Below, piece by piece: positions 1 through 8,436 of a stretch of 64,000 nucleotides of DNA (the first letter of the stretch is position 1; every line of letters starts with the position of its first letter). The translations under genes were made by a program, and so were the position numbers. Under the pieces are notes generated by a model. That model made no database searches, had not been told where the DNA came from, and was given only the letters and a program-made list of their open reading frames with translations. The stretch comes from Lachnospiraceae bacterium (GTDB taxonomy: Bacteria > Bacillota > Clostridia > Lachnospirales > Lachnospiraceae), in assembly GCA_017518185.1 (NCBI GenBank), contig JAFWWB010000004.1, positions 124,001 through 188,000 on the forward strand. The letters are read 5' to 3'.

Positions 1-1
1 C

Positions 2-556
2 TATAACAATGCCGATTACAACAAACGCTTCAGGGGGCAGCAGGGGGATGCGCTCAAGCTCTGCCAGGCTTATCATAACGAACTGGTAAATGACCTTATG
101 CCTGCGGTGGAGGGCACTTTCAAAACCTATGCCGAAGATACTACTCCGGCAGGACTTAAGGCTTCGGCCCAACACCGCTGCTTTGCGGGCTTTTCAAACG
201 GCGCGGTGTGCACCTGGGAGATCTTCATGAGCGCAGGAGATTACTTTTACTACTATTTTCCCATGAGTGCCGGCGAGCACCCTTTTATCGAGGACAGTGA
301 GGCCGCCGCTTCGGCAAGGAAGAGCGATTCCTTTTTTGTGCTCACCATAACGGGAGGAGAGGATTTCAATCTCTATCACGAAAGGAACCGCGCGGAGGAT
401 ATGAGGAACAGCCCGTATTTTACGGAACAGACCGATACGCAGAATGGCAATTTTGCCTTCCGGGTAAAAGAAGGGCGCAAGCATCTGAACGTATCGGCGC
501 AGGAATATATGTTTAACGGATTTCAGATATTATTCGGAGCTGATGAAGCATTGTAG
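2..556 (+). CDS. CE1-like esterase, 5' part outside the window
   Basis: The reading frame is open from base 2, so the start lies upstream of the window; 184 codons are visible. The visible part is the C-terminal half of an alpha/beta-hydrolase esterase of the putative-esterase (CE1/feruloyl-esterase-like) type. It carries a nucleophile motif GFSNGA, the segment YHNELVNDLMPAVE and a late histidine in KEGRKHLNVSAQEY that would complete the triad. It is a close paralogue of the C-terminal domain of the next gene, which has YHNELVNCLLPAVE and GGFSNGG in the same order. The stop overlaps the next start by 14 bases, so the two are probably translated together. In the family such enzymes cleave ester-linked acyl or feruloyl groups from polysaccharides; the substrate here is an inference. 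Confidence 0.8.
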   Translation, partial: YNNADYNKRFRGQQGDALKLCQAYHNELVNDLMPAVEGTFKTYAEDTTPAGLKASAQHRCFAGFSNGAVCTWEIFMSAGDYFYYYFPMSAGEHPFIEDSEAAASARKSDSFFVLTITGGEDFNLYHERNRAEDMRNSPYFTEQTDTQNGNFAFRVKEGRKHLNVSAQEYMFNGFQILFGADEAL

Positions 557-1970
557 TATCAGAAACTTAATACCGGCTCTGTTTATCGTATTGCTGCTCA
601 CTGCCTGTGGTGACGGAAAGAGTGTCTCGGAAAACTCTTACGATACCTGGTATGTGGAAAGCGGCGTAGATATGGTAAGGACCCTTAAGACGATGCCTTC
701 AGGTGAGATAGGCTGCCTGGAGCGTGGCGAAGCTGTGCCCATTTATATCGATGATGATGAAGATGAAGGCGGGACAATGGGAGGAAGCCTTGTTGCGCAT
801 ACGATAGAATACGAGCCTGCTCCCACGCCTACTCCCATCATCGGTGAGGACGGTGAGATCATAGCGCAGAACGACCCCGAAGAAGCTGAGGAAGAGGAAG
901 AAGGCGAAGAGTCTGAAGAAGCGGAAGAGGCCGAAGAACAGGAGGAGGAAGAACCCACTCCCACTAAAGAAGAGGAACAGCAGGAACAGGAAGAGACGGA
1001 GGAACAGCCCATTCCGACGGAGATACCGGAAGCAACTCCCACTCCGGAACCTGCACAGGAAGAAGAACAGCAGCCCACGCCTGTCATACAGCAGGCTAAT
1101 TTACGCATAGTGCCCGAGGTTATGCCTGCGATACCAGCGTCCTATTGGAATCCCTGCTCACAGCCGGGCACGATAGAGGATTTTTACTATACCAGCTATG
1201 ATTCACTTCATTTCGATGACAAGAGCAGGGAGCTCACAAAGCATGCCCTGGTTTACCTGCCCTACAGATATAATGAGGAAATGGAATATGACATAATGTA
1301 TCTGATGCACGGTCTCGGAAATAACGAAGGCTGGATCTTCAAGTCCTCATCCAACCCTTCGGACTTTAAGAACGTGATCGACAATGCCATTGCCAACGGG
1401 GAGATAAGGCCCTGCATAATAGTCTGCTCCACCACAGATAATTTCAGCTGTGACAGGACCCGCTCCTATGGCGGCCAGCAGAGTACACTGTGCAGGAATT
1501 ACCATAATGAGCTGGTGAACTGCCTGCTTCCCGCAGTGGAGACTCACTACAGCACCTACTCTACCGGAGGCAGCGCTTATGAGCTTATGGCTTCAAGGGA
1601 TCACAGAGGCTTCGGAGGTTTCTCCAACGGAGGTCTCACTACCTGGAGTTCATTCCTGTACTGTGTGGACTATTTCCACTGGTGGCTGCCCATGAGCGCA
1701 GGCACTAATCCCAACACCAGCCAGACAGGAGCGGTGGTGGCAGGCCGTGATGCCCACAGCTTCTACGTCTTCATGGCGACCGGAACCGCGGACGGCAACT
1801 ACAGCGTGGAATCAAAGAGGGCTAAGGATATGGCCGCCAGTCCCTACTTCATAGAGAACAGTGCCGCAGATATCGGCAACTTCTCCTTCAGGGCCATGGC
1901 CGGCAAAGCCCACCGCGACCGCTCTGCCATGGAATACATATATAACGGCCTGCGCTTTTTCTACCCTTAG
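543..1970 (+). CDS. Lipoprotein esterase, CE1-like, with acidic linker
   Basis: 475 residues. The N-terminus is a lipoprotein signal peptide ending in the lipobox LTAC, so the enzyme should be anchored outside the membrane. Residues of about 90-185 form a Glu/Pro/Thr-rich low-complexity linker (many EE, PTP and ATPTPE runs) that would hold the catalytic domain away from the wall. The C-terminal domain is an alpha/beta hydrolase: YLMHGLGNNEGW (oxyanion region), GGFSNGG (nucleophile serine) and GKAHRDRSAMEY (late histidine). It resembles feruloyl/acetyl-xylan esterases of CE1. The start overlaps the preceding paralogue by 14 bases, suggesting a tandem duplication that stayed co-transcribed. The glucuronoxylan operon further right in the window makes a role in hemicellulose de-esterification likely but unproven. 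Confidence 0.82.
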   Translation: MKHCSIRNLIPALFIVLLLTACGDGKSVSENSYDTWYVESGVDMVRTLKTMPSGEIGCLERGEAVPIYIDDDEDEGGTMGGSLVAHTIEYEPAPTPTPIIGEDGEIIAQNDPEEAEEEEEGEESEEAEEAEEQEEEEPTPTKEEEQQEQEETEEQPIPTEIPEATPTPEPAQEEEQQPTPVIQQANLRIVPEVMPAIPASYWNPCSQPGTIEDFYYTSYDSLHFDDKSRELTKHALVYLPYRYNEEMEYDIMYLMHGLGNNEGWIFKSSSNPSDFKNVIDNAIANGEIRPCIIVCSTTDNFSCDRTRSYGGQQSTLCRNYHNELVNCLLPAVETHYSTYSTGGSAYELMASRDHRGFGGFSNGGLTTWSSFLYCVDYFHWWLPMSAGTNPNTSQTGAVVAGRDAHSFYVFMATGTADGNYSVESKRAKDMAASPYFIENSAADIGNFSFRAMAGKAHRDRSAMEYIYNGLRFFYP

Positions 1971-1990
1971 TGCCGAAAATCCCGGCATAT

Positions 1991-2019
1991 TTGCCTTAAG
2001 GCCATAATTATGCTATGAT
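1991..2019 (+). promoter_or_regulatory. Sigma-A-type promoter for the lipoprotein gene at 2078
   Basis: TTGCCT at 1991-1996 and TATGAT at 2014-2019 are separated by exactly 17 bases. They lie in the short gap after the esterase stop and about 60 bases upstream of the next start. This suggests the next gene begins a new transcript. No obvious terminator with a T-run follows the esterase gene. Confidence 0.55.
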
Positions 2020-2077
2020 TTTACGTATCATAAATGACACATTCCGCATTTTTACCGACTTCAGGGAGGAAATGATC

Positions 2078-3709
2078 ATGAAAAGAAAACTAGTTATCCT
2101 GCTTCTTGCTGTCTTCACCCTCAGCGCCTGCGGTTCCGATGCCGGCAGTGACAGGGGAAGGTATGACGGAAAAGAAGAAAAAGAGGAAAAGCCCACAAAA
2201 GAGGATGAGGATACGGAGGATGATCCGATCGAGATCGTCGATCCGGATACCGGTGAAGATGACCCCGAGCCGGATGAAGAGCCGGATGATGAAACAGATA
2301 CGGAGGTTTTTGAAGAGCTTACGGAAGACGAGCTCTATGAGATAAACCGTTCCGATTTCAACTGCGGTTTCTTCCTTTCCGATTACCAGAGACCGGAGGA
2401 GATAGACTGGTATGAGGTATTCTACAACGGAGCGGGTATAGAGCAGGATCTTACCGATGAAGAATGGGAATACATAAATGAAAATTACAACGATATCGGC
2501 ATAGATTTTGAAGCACTTAGTAAAGCACAGATAAGTGAATACATGGAGCTCCATACGGAATGTGATTCCAGATATGCCGAAAAACCGGTAACGGATGATT
2601 GGGAGTATGTATCGGAATATGACCTGTACGTCTTTTTCCACGGTGATACAAATATGGTCGATATCGATTTCACCCATGGTTTTAAGGCAGGCGATGTCTA
2701 TCATCTGTTCTACTATATAAGCGACTGGCGCCATAACAATTTCGATGACGTTGAATATGAAGCCGTTGTCAGGATAGAAAATGACGGCAACTGGGTCTAT
2801 ATATCGAACCTCTGCGTGGATAATCCTACAAAGGAGACCCTGGTGGATATGCTGGTCTTTGAGGATAAAGAGGATGCGGAAGCCTATGATCCCCTTGACT
2901 GGATCGAGACGGACAGCGATCTGATAGGATGCGATCCCGATGAGAGGTTTTACTGGATAGTGGTCAAGGCAGAGGATAACGTAAAGCTTACACTGGATTA
3001 TGCAGATCTGGAAAACCCGATGGGAATTATCCCTTTTCATCTGGACTGCTATATACCCGGAACCAACACCTGGACAGGGAACCTTGATGCGGGCGACTGC
3101 ATAGTGATACATACTCCACTTACCTGGAGTCCTACCATGAGACTCTTTGCACAGAGCGGTGAGTTCTCCGGAAGCTACTGGTTAGGAGAGGATACCTGGC
3201 GCGGAGCCGACTTTGATGACGGCTATATAGATCATATCTTCATTACCGGACATAACCTTGCAGCTGAAGGCTGTGTCATAACTGCAGGCAATGCCCTCAG
3301 CTTCTATGATGCTACCTACGGCACATGGGCATATTATAACGATTACGGAGAGTTAACTGCCGTATTGACAGTGGACGACGGCAGCCTTGCAGTGACTACC
3401 TTAAACGGCATCTATGAGGTCGGTTTCTCACTTGAGAACGGTTTCAACGACAATGAGGTTCCCGATCTTATCAGCCTGTATTCAAATAACGATGAGATCA
3501 TGTTCGATCTGCCCGGCGATATCTTCACCAACGACGAAATGCTGGGCGAATACATGGTGGGCATCATACAGGAAGACGGACTCCAGAGACTGATATTTGA
3601 GCAGGGCAGCAACGACGGAGCTTTAAGCTATCTGATCCCCGGCGCCGACGCCTCCACCACCGACTTTGAATTTGTAAGATACGAAGGCGTCCCCAGCAGC
3701 GTACATTGA
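2078..3709 (+). CDS. Acidic surface lipoprotein, unknown function
   Basis: 543 residues from the ATG at 2078. This start is chosen because AGGGAGGA ends 7 bases before it and the protein then begins with a clean lipoprotein signal (MKRKLVILLLAVFTLSAC, lipobox LSAC). A longer frame from 2015 would put the signal internally. After the lipidated cysteine come about 60 residues dominated by Asp, Glu and Pro, then a large globular region rich in Tyr, Asp and Trp with no catalytic motif that I recognise. The same layout (signal, acidic tether, globular domain) recurs in the next gene and in the minus-strand gene at 60357, so this species uses a common surface-lipoprotein format. Function unknown; a sugar-binding or adhesion role is possible only by analogy. 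Confidence 0.75.
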   Translation: MKRKLVILLLAVFTLSACGSDAGSDRGRYDGKEEKEEKPTKEDEDTEDDPIEIVDPDTGEDDPEPDEEPDDETDTEVFEELTEDELYEINRSDFNCGFFLSDYQRPEEIDWYEVFYNGAGIEQDLTDEEWEYINENYNDIGIDFEALSKAQISEYMELHTECDSRYAEKPVTDDWEYVSEYDLYVFFHGDTNMVDIDFTHGFKAGDVYHLFYYISDWRHNNFDDVEYEAVVRIENDGNWVYISNLCVDNPTKETLVDMLVFEDKEDAEAYDPLDWIETDSDLIGCDPDERFYWIVVKAEDNVKLTLDYADLENPMGIIPFHLDCYIPGTNTWTGNLDAGDCIVIHTPLTWSPTMRLFAQSGEFSGSYWLGEDTWRGADFDDGYIDHIFITGHNLAAEGCVITAGNALSFYDATYGTWAYYNDYGELTAVLTVDDGSLAVTTLNGIYEVGFSLENGFNDNEVPDLISLYSNNDEIMFDLPGDIFTNDEMLGEYMVGIIQEDGLQRLIFEQGSNDGALSYLIPGADASTTDFEFVRYEGVPSSVH

Positions 3710-3941
3710 TCATGAAGGCCGGGATGCCCATGTCATCCCGAGCGAAGGCCGTATGTACATTTGTCATCCCGAGCGAGCGAAGCACATTTACATGTCATCC
3801 CGAGCGAAGCCTGCAAAGCACATTTACATGTCATCCCGAGCGAAGCCTGCAAAGCAGGCGTAGTCGATAAGTGAGGCAGAAGATCTATGATCTTCGTCGC
3901 CGAACTTATGCTGTGGCAGGGATCTTATAAGGAGCATGACC
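3710..3941 (+). repeat. Intergenic repeat cluster (TGTCATCCCGA family)
   Basis: The gap holds four copies of TGTCATCCCGAGCGAAG (at 3731, 3762, 3793 and 3829; the second carries a 4-base insert). Two of them lie inside a perfect 36-base tandem duplication, 3782-3817 and 3818-3853. A 72-base element follows at 3858-3929 and is matched at 70 of 72 positions by 23844-23915. The cluster ends directly at the TAAGGAG ribosome binding site of the next gene. Its arrangement without spacers rules out a CRISPR array. Confidence 0.85.
3867..3909 (+). promoter_or_regulatory. Nested hairpin inside the 72-base repeat
   Basis: Nested inverted repeats: ATAAGT pairs with ACTTAT, GGC with GCC, and GAAGATC with GATCTTC around a 3-base loop. 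Both differences between this copy and the one at 23844-23915 fall in unpaired positions (the loop base and the internal loop), so the fold is preserved. It would form in the 5' leader of the downstream lipoprotein mRNA. Confidence 0.6.
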
Positions 3942-5489
3942 ATGAAGAAATGTAAACTTATATCCGCAGCGATCCTTGCCGCCCTGACACTTTCCGCCTG
4001 CGGTCCGAGTGACGGATTTGTCAGCCGCGGCAGTTATAAGGACGTGGACGATGATGACGGCGGCAAAGATGATGGCGGCAAGGACGACGGCGGCATAGTT
4101 ATTCCCGAAGCAGAACTGCCTGAGGACGAAGTCTTCCTTGTATCACAGTATGCCAACGGGGCCTGGGGCCACTCATACAGCGCCACCTTTATCGATACCA
4201 AAGGATACGTGTACAGTTTCGACTCCAGCATGGACAGTTATTTTTTTGGCGGCTATGAAGATGACATGGGCCTTTCAGAGGAGTTCGATATGATAAGGCA
4301 GTGCTGCGAACCTTCGGCACAGCTTGATATCGAGATCATAAAGAAAGCATATGCATTGGGAATGCAGATAGATCCGGATGCGGAGCTTGAATCGGAACAG
4401 GTTGCCTGCGATGCGGGACAGCATACGCTTTACTTTATCAACCCCGAGACGGATGAATGGATCGAGGTAAGCTCCTACGGTGACGTTGACTGTACGCCCA
4501 CGGATAAATATGCAAAAGAATTTGAGAAGTTTTATGACGGGCAGTTTAAGTTTAACCCTGCAAGGTATTACCAGCTTTATGTCAGAGGCGATATTCCCAT
4601 TAAGAGCTTTAACTGCGGCTATAGTGACATGGTCGACGGCGGATTTTTCTTCAAGGATACGGAAGATCTTTATGCCTTCTCGGCCCTCTCGGGCATCCGT
4701 GCGGACTGTATCCTGGATGGCCTGGATGAATATGAGCAGGAGTATTTTGATTACTTTGTCTACGTCACCAATGTAAGTTCCGGAGGTTATGACCTGAAGG
4801 CAAGTGCCATAGCAAATGACGGAGACAGATATTATTTTATAAGTGATTACGAGAGCGTATATCCGGAACCTGATTCCGTACAACCGGCGGTCATGGACGG
4901 CTTCTGCTTTGTGGCAGCCTGGCCGGAGATATGGGATGAGAGCACTGTCGGCCCCGAATGGCGTACCATGGATCAGGCAAGCGCGGAATATGGCTGGACG
5001 AAGCCGGAGGGCAATCCGGATCTGACCGTTTATGACGACGGATCCGTACCCATAATGGAGCCGGATTCCACACATGCTCCCGCAGTGGTATTCACTCTTG
5101 ACGGATATGTGCTGGATACCGAAAGATCCACCAACCAGGCTGCGTACTGGTACAGGGAGGACGATCCCTCATACCATTATGAGGCATTTTATGATATGCC
5201 TTATCCCGACAGTGATTACTTTTTCTACGGCGTGATGCCCAATGATTATTATTCCTTTGAAGAGGATGAAGATCCCGGCCGCATGGTGCACGGCTATGAC
5301 CTGCATCTGGCATACCGCTGCAACCAGGACGATACGGAGGATCCGGGTCTGTGGTACCTGTATTTCCTTTACGGACCGGATGCTTCTCCTTACGCCTTTT
5401 CGGTGAGCTTTTCGGAGCCCATAATGATGGAAATGGCAGGTTACCCCGAAGAGCTTCAGGATTTCATCACAGCCATATTCGGGGAGTGA
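3942..5489 (+). CDS. Acidic surface lipoprotein, unknown function
   Basis: 515 residues from ATG 3942, which lies 7 bases after TAAGGAG; the ATG at 3936 is too close to that site. The signal peptide ends in LSAC. Next comes a short Asp/Gly/Lys repeat tether (three GGKDDGG-like units), then a large acidic, aromatic-rich domain with no recognised catalytic motif. The general style matches the lipoprotein encoded just upstream, although I see no long shared block. The gene is directly followed, after 15 bases, by the kinase gene, so the two may share a transcript. The entire leader is a dispersed repeat, so its own promoter, if any, must lie in or before the repeat cluster. Confidence 0.75.
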   Translation: MKKCKLISAAILAALTLSACGPSDGFVSRGSYKDVDDDDGGKDDGGKDDGGIVIPEAELPEDEVFLVSQYANGAWGHSYSATFIDTKGYVYSFDSSMDSYFFGGYEDDMGLSEEFDMIRQCCEPSAQLDIEIIKKAYALGMQIDPDAELESEQVACDAGQHTLYFINPETDEWIEVSSYGDVDCTPTDKYAKEFEKFYDGQFKFNPARYYQLYVRGDIPIKSFNCGYSDMVDGGFFFKDTEDLYAFSALSGIRADCILDGLDEYEQEYFDYFVYVTNVSSGGYDLKASAIANDGDRYYFISDYESVYPEPDSVQPAVMDGFCFVAAWPEIWDESTVGPEWRTMDQASAEYGWTKPEGNPDLTVYDDGSVPIMEPDSTHAPAVVFTLDGYVLDTERSTNQAAYWYREDDPSYHYEAFYDMPYPDSDYFFYGVMPNDYYSFEEDEDPGRMVHGYDLHLAYRCNQDDTEDPGLWYLYFLYGPDASPYAFSVSFSEPIMMEMAGYPEELQDFITAIFGE

Positions 5490-5504
5490 TAAAAGGGGAA
5501 ACTG

Positions 5505-7673
5505 ATGTATTGTACAAAGTGCGGCAACCGTATAGACGATGATTCGAGATTCTGTCCTTTCTGCGGGAATATGACGGATATTGCGGACGAGGATGCCACT
5601 GAATCCATTTTTTCTTCGGCTGTTCCTTATGCGGACAGCACAGAGATACTTACGGCAAACGTTGCCGGCAGCAGTACCGAAATCCTGCAGGGAGCTGATG
5701 AAAAACTCACTGATGAGCTTTTTTCCGGAGACAGGCAGCCGGCAGCCGGCGGAGGCGCGTCCGCCTCATCACTGCCCTATATTGAGGGCTACGATGTAAA
5801 GGAGCGCATAGGCTCAGGCGGCGGCGGCGTTGTGTACCGTGCCTGGCATAAGAACCTCCGCAAGGATGTGGTCATCAAAAAGATACATGACTATATCTCC
5901 GACGAGAATATACAGCGCACGGAAGTTGATGTGCTGAAAAACCTGCGTCACCAGAACCTGCCTCAGGTCTTTGACTATTTCGTGATAAACGGCGCAGGCT
6001 ATACGGTGATGGACTTTGTCCCCGGGGAATCCATGCAGCAGATGCTGGACAGGGGAGTGCGTTTCTCTGAAGAACAGATACTTAAATATGCTGCCGAACT
6101 GGCCGATGCGGTGGCTTATCTTCATTCGAGACCCACTCCTGTCATCCACGGCGATATCAAGCCGGATAACATCATGGTGACCCCGGAGGATAATATATGC
6201 CTTATCGATTTCAATATCTCAGGCATCAGCAGCAGAGGCATGGCGGAGACCTACGGCTATACACCCGGTTATTCTGCTCCTGAGCAGTATTCAGCCTATG
6301 TGAGGATAGAGCGGGCGATGACAGCCGGTGAGCCTTATCAGGGCATACCCATAGACAAGCGTTCCGATGTCTACAGTATAGGCGCAACGCTTTATATGCT
6401 CTATACCGGGAAAAAATATGATCCCTCCGTGAAAGAAAAGCTCAGCGGCAGTACCAGCGAAGGCTTTCTCTATGTACTGGACAAGGCACTCAAAAGCGAT
6501 CCTTCAAAACGTTTTCAGGACGGCGCGGAGCTGAAGAAAGCCCTTGCCACCCTGTATAAAAAGAACCGCGGTTACAGGATCAAAGTGGCATCGATCTTCC
6601 TTGCGCTGATACTTGTACTTGTGGCCATAGGCGGAACTGTCCTGTATTTTTATTTTGATCACCTGGAGAAGGTGGAAGAAGAGAAGAACGACAATATCAA
6701 AAAGGTATACTCTCTTTACGAAAAATATGATTACGAAGGCTGTATCGACTTTATAAATGAAAAGATAATCCCGAACGAAGATCAATTCAAAGAAGATACC
6801 CTGGCTGATATTTATGGTATCCTCGGCAGATGCTTTACCATGGAAGAGGATTATGAAAATGCGGTAGAAGTATTTGACGTCGCGATAGAATACGATGAAA
6901 AGCCCGAATATTATAAGGAGAAGGCCATAGCCCTTGCCCGTAGTGGAAATGCAGAGGAGGCAAGGCAGGCACTGAAAGAGGTTGACAACGCGGATGAAGA
7001 TGATGATCTCTGTCTGGCATTGGGAGAGGTAACCAAAGCCGAAGGGGATTACGGGTCTGCCGTGGAGTATTATAAAAAGATCATAGAGCATAGCAGTGAT
7101 GATGATAAACTGGAAAGAGCTTATCTGGAATGTGCGAAGGTCATGATACTTAAAGGCAGCGGGAGCGCAGGAGCATATCTGGAAAGCATAGAGCTCCTGG
7201 AAAAGGGACTTGAAAGGCTTCCCGGAAACTATTATCTCCTGAAGCAGCTGCCTGCGGAGATCGTAAGATATATCGGGATATCGGGGTTTGAAGGCAATGA
7301 AGCCATGATCGGCAGGGGCATAGACGTGTATAAGGAGCTGATCGGCAGGGATCTGATGTCTTTGGATGACTATATCAGCCTTTCCAATCTTTATAATGCG
7401 GCAGGACGTTATGATGAGAGCCTTGAGCTGCTTACGGAACAGGACAAAGGGCATCCCGGAGAATGGCGCATAAAGGTCCTGCTGGCCCATACGGCGTACT
7501 ATATACAGGCTTCCGATCCCTCAAAGAACTATGATTTCAGTGAATTTCTGAAGTATTATGATGAGGCGCAGGAACTGATAGAAAAGCTGGATGTCTCGGA
7601 ACGAGGAGACAGCAACATACATCTGATGGAAGATTTATACGAAAAAGTAATGGAAAGCGGTCATGTGAAATAA
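5505..7673 (+). CDS. Membrane Ser/Thr protein kinase with zinc ribbon and TPR-like tail
   Basis: 722 residues. An N-terminal zinc ribbon has paired cysteines (CTKCG at 3-7, CPFCG at 17-21). A PknB-like kinase domain follows from about 95: glycine loop GSGGGGVVY (103-111), ATP lysine in VVIK (K125), catalytic loop HGDIKPDN (215-222) and the metal-binding aspartate in DFN (235-237) in place of DFG; APEQY follows. A single membrane helix spans 361-384. The remaining 340 residues are predicted to be extracytoplasmic and look like TPR helical repeats. The HGD and DFN variants retain the essential aspartates, so activity is plausible. The PP2C phosphatase gene overlaps its stop by one base, giving a kinase/phosphatase pair. 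Targets are unknown; the TPR tail could sense or bind an envelope component. Confidence 0.88.
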   Translation: MYCTKCGNRIDDDSRFCPFCGNMTDIADEDATESIFSSAVPYADSTEILTANVAGSSTEILQGADEKLTDELFSGDRQPAAGGGASASSLPYIEGYDVKERIGSGGGGVVYRAWHKNLRKDVVIKKIHDYISDENIQRTEVDVLKNLRHQNLPQVFDYFVINGAGYTVMDFVPGESMQQMLDRGVRFSEEQILKYAAELADAVAYLHSRPTPVIHGDIKPDNIMVTPEDNICLIDFNISGISSRGMAETYGYTPGYSAPEQYSAYVRIERAMTAGEPYQGIPIDKRSDVYSIGATLYMLYTGKKYDPSVKEKLSGSTSEGFLYVLDKALKSDPSKRFQDGAELKKALATLYKKNRGYRIKVASIFLALILVLVAIGGTVLYFYFDHLEKVEEEKNDNIKKVYSLYEKYDYEGCIDFINEKIIPNEDQFKEDTLADIYGILGRCFTMEEDYENAVEVFDVAIEYDEKPEYYKEKAIALARSGNAEEARQALKEVDNADEDDDLCLALGEVTKAEGDYGSAVEYYKKIIEHSSDDDKLERAYLECAKVMILKGSGSAGAYLESIELLEKGLERLPGNYYLLKQLPAEIVRYIGISGFEGNEAMIGRGIDVYKELIGRDLMSLDDYISLSNLYNAAGRYDESLELLTEQDKGHPGEWRIKVLLAHTAYYIQASDPSKNYDFSEFLKYYDEAQELIEKLDVSERGDSNIHLMEDLYEKVMESGHVK

Positions 7674-8419
7674 TGACAGAATATGCTCTCTTTTCTGAAA
7701 AAGGATTAAGGTCGGTCAATCAGGATGCGGTTCTGGCTGCATCCAGGGATGATCATGCCCTTCTGGTGGTGGCTGACGGAATGGGCGGCCACAGCTTCGG
7801 CGAGGTTGCCAGCGCCGCTATCATAAAGGCGGTGAATGACTGGTGGGTAACGGCATATGATAAGGAGCCCTTCCCCTCTCTTGATGAAGCGATCCTGAAA
7901 TGCCGGAAAGCAATACTGAAAGTGAATGATGATCTGCTGGGTGAGTATTCCGATAAAGGCCAGATAGTCGGCAGTACCGTTGTGCTCCTGCTCTTATGGG
8001 AAGGGGAGTATGCGGCCATTTCAGTGGGAGACAGCCATATATACAGGCAGACCTTTTTCGGTCTTGAAGCGATCACCGAAGATGATATATGGGAGAACAT
8101 GCCGGAAGTACGCATGAGCATGAGCGAAGAACAGATAATGCAGGATCCCCGTTACGGTAAGCTTACCGCTGCCGTGGGTCCCAGTGCCGAGCTTGAACCC
8201 CACATCATCAGGGGAAAGCTTAAGCGCCGCGAAACATTTCTCTTATGCAGTGACGGTGTCTATAAATTCTGTCCTGTTAAAGAACTTGCCCGCATCATGC
8301 GTTCCCGCGGTACCGTCAAAGAGCGCGCCGAAAAGATCAGGCGCTGCGCCTATGACCACGCCACCAGGGACAATTATTCAGCGGTCCTTTGTGCGTATAA
8401 AAAAACCGAAAAGAGCTGA
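7673..8419 (+). CDS. PP2C-family Ser/Thr protein phosphatase
   Basis: 248 residues, cytoplasmic. The metal-dependent phosphatase motifs appear in order: RSVNQDA near the start, VADGMGGH, GSTVVLLLL, GDSHIY, TAAVG, LLCSDGVYKF and DNYSAVL. These include the aspartates that bind the two catalytic metals. The ATG shares a base with the kinase stop (TAATG), the tightest possible coupling. In bacteria such pairs (for example PrkC/PrpC) set the phosphorylation level of shared substrates, so this enzyme most likely reverses the neighbouring kinase. The ligase gene starts 17 bases later. Confidence 0.9.
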   Translation: MTEYALFSEKGLRSVNQDAVLAASRDDHALLVVADGMGGHSFGEVASAAIIKAVNDWWVTAYDKEPFPSLDEAILKCRKAILKVNDDLLGEYSDKGQIVGSTVVLLLLWEGEYAAISVGDSHIYRQTFFGLEAITEDDIWENMPEVRMSMSEEQIMQDPRYGKLTAAVGPSAELEPHIIRGKLKRRETFLLCSDGVYKFCPVKELARIMRSRGTVKERAEKIRRCAYDHATRDNYSAVLCAYKKTEKS

Positions 8420-8436
8420 AAAACAGCAGAGACAGC

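Noticed and set aside
743-1108. Serine-rich frame on the minus strand
   Set aside because: It is the antisense of the Glu-rich linker of the esterase lipoprotein; serine runs follow from GAA/GAG repeats and no start signal exists.
2090-3112. 340-codon minus-strand frame
   Set aside because: Lies entirely antisense to the lipoprotein gene, has no ribosome binding site and an abnormal Ile/Tyr-rich composition.
3731-3853. Possible CRISPR array
   Set aside because: The 36-base units are directly adjacent without spacers, core spacing is irregular, and no cas gene is nearby.
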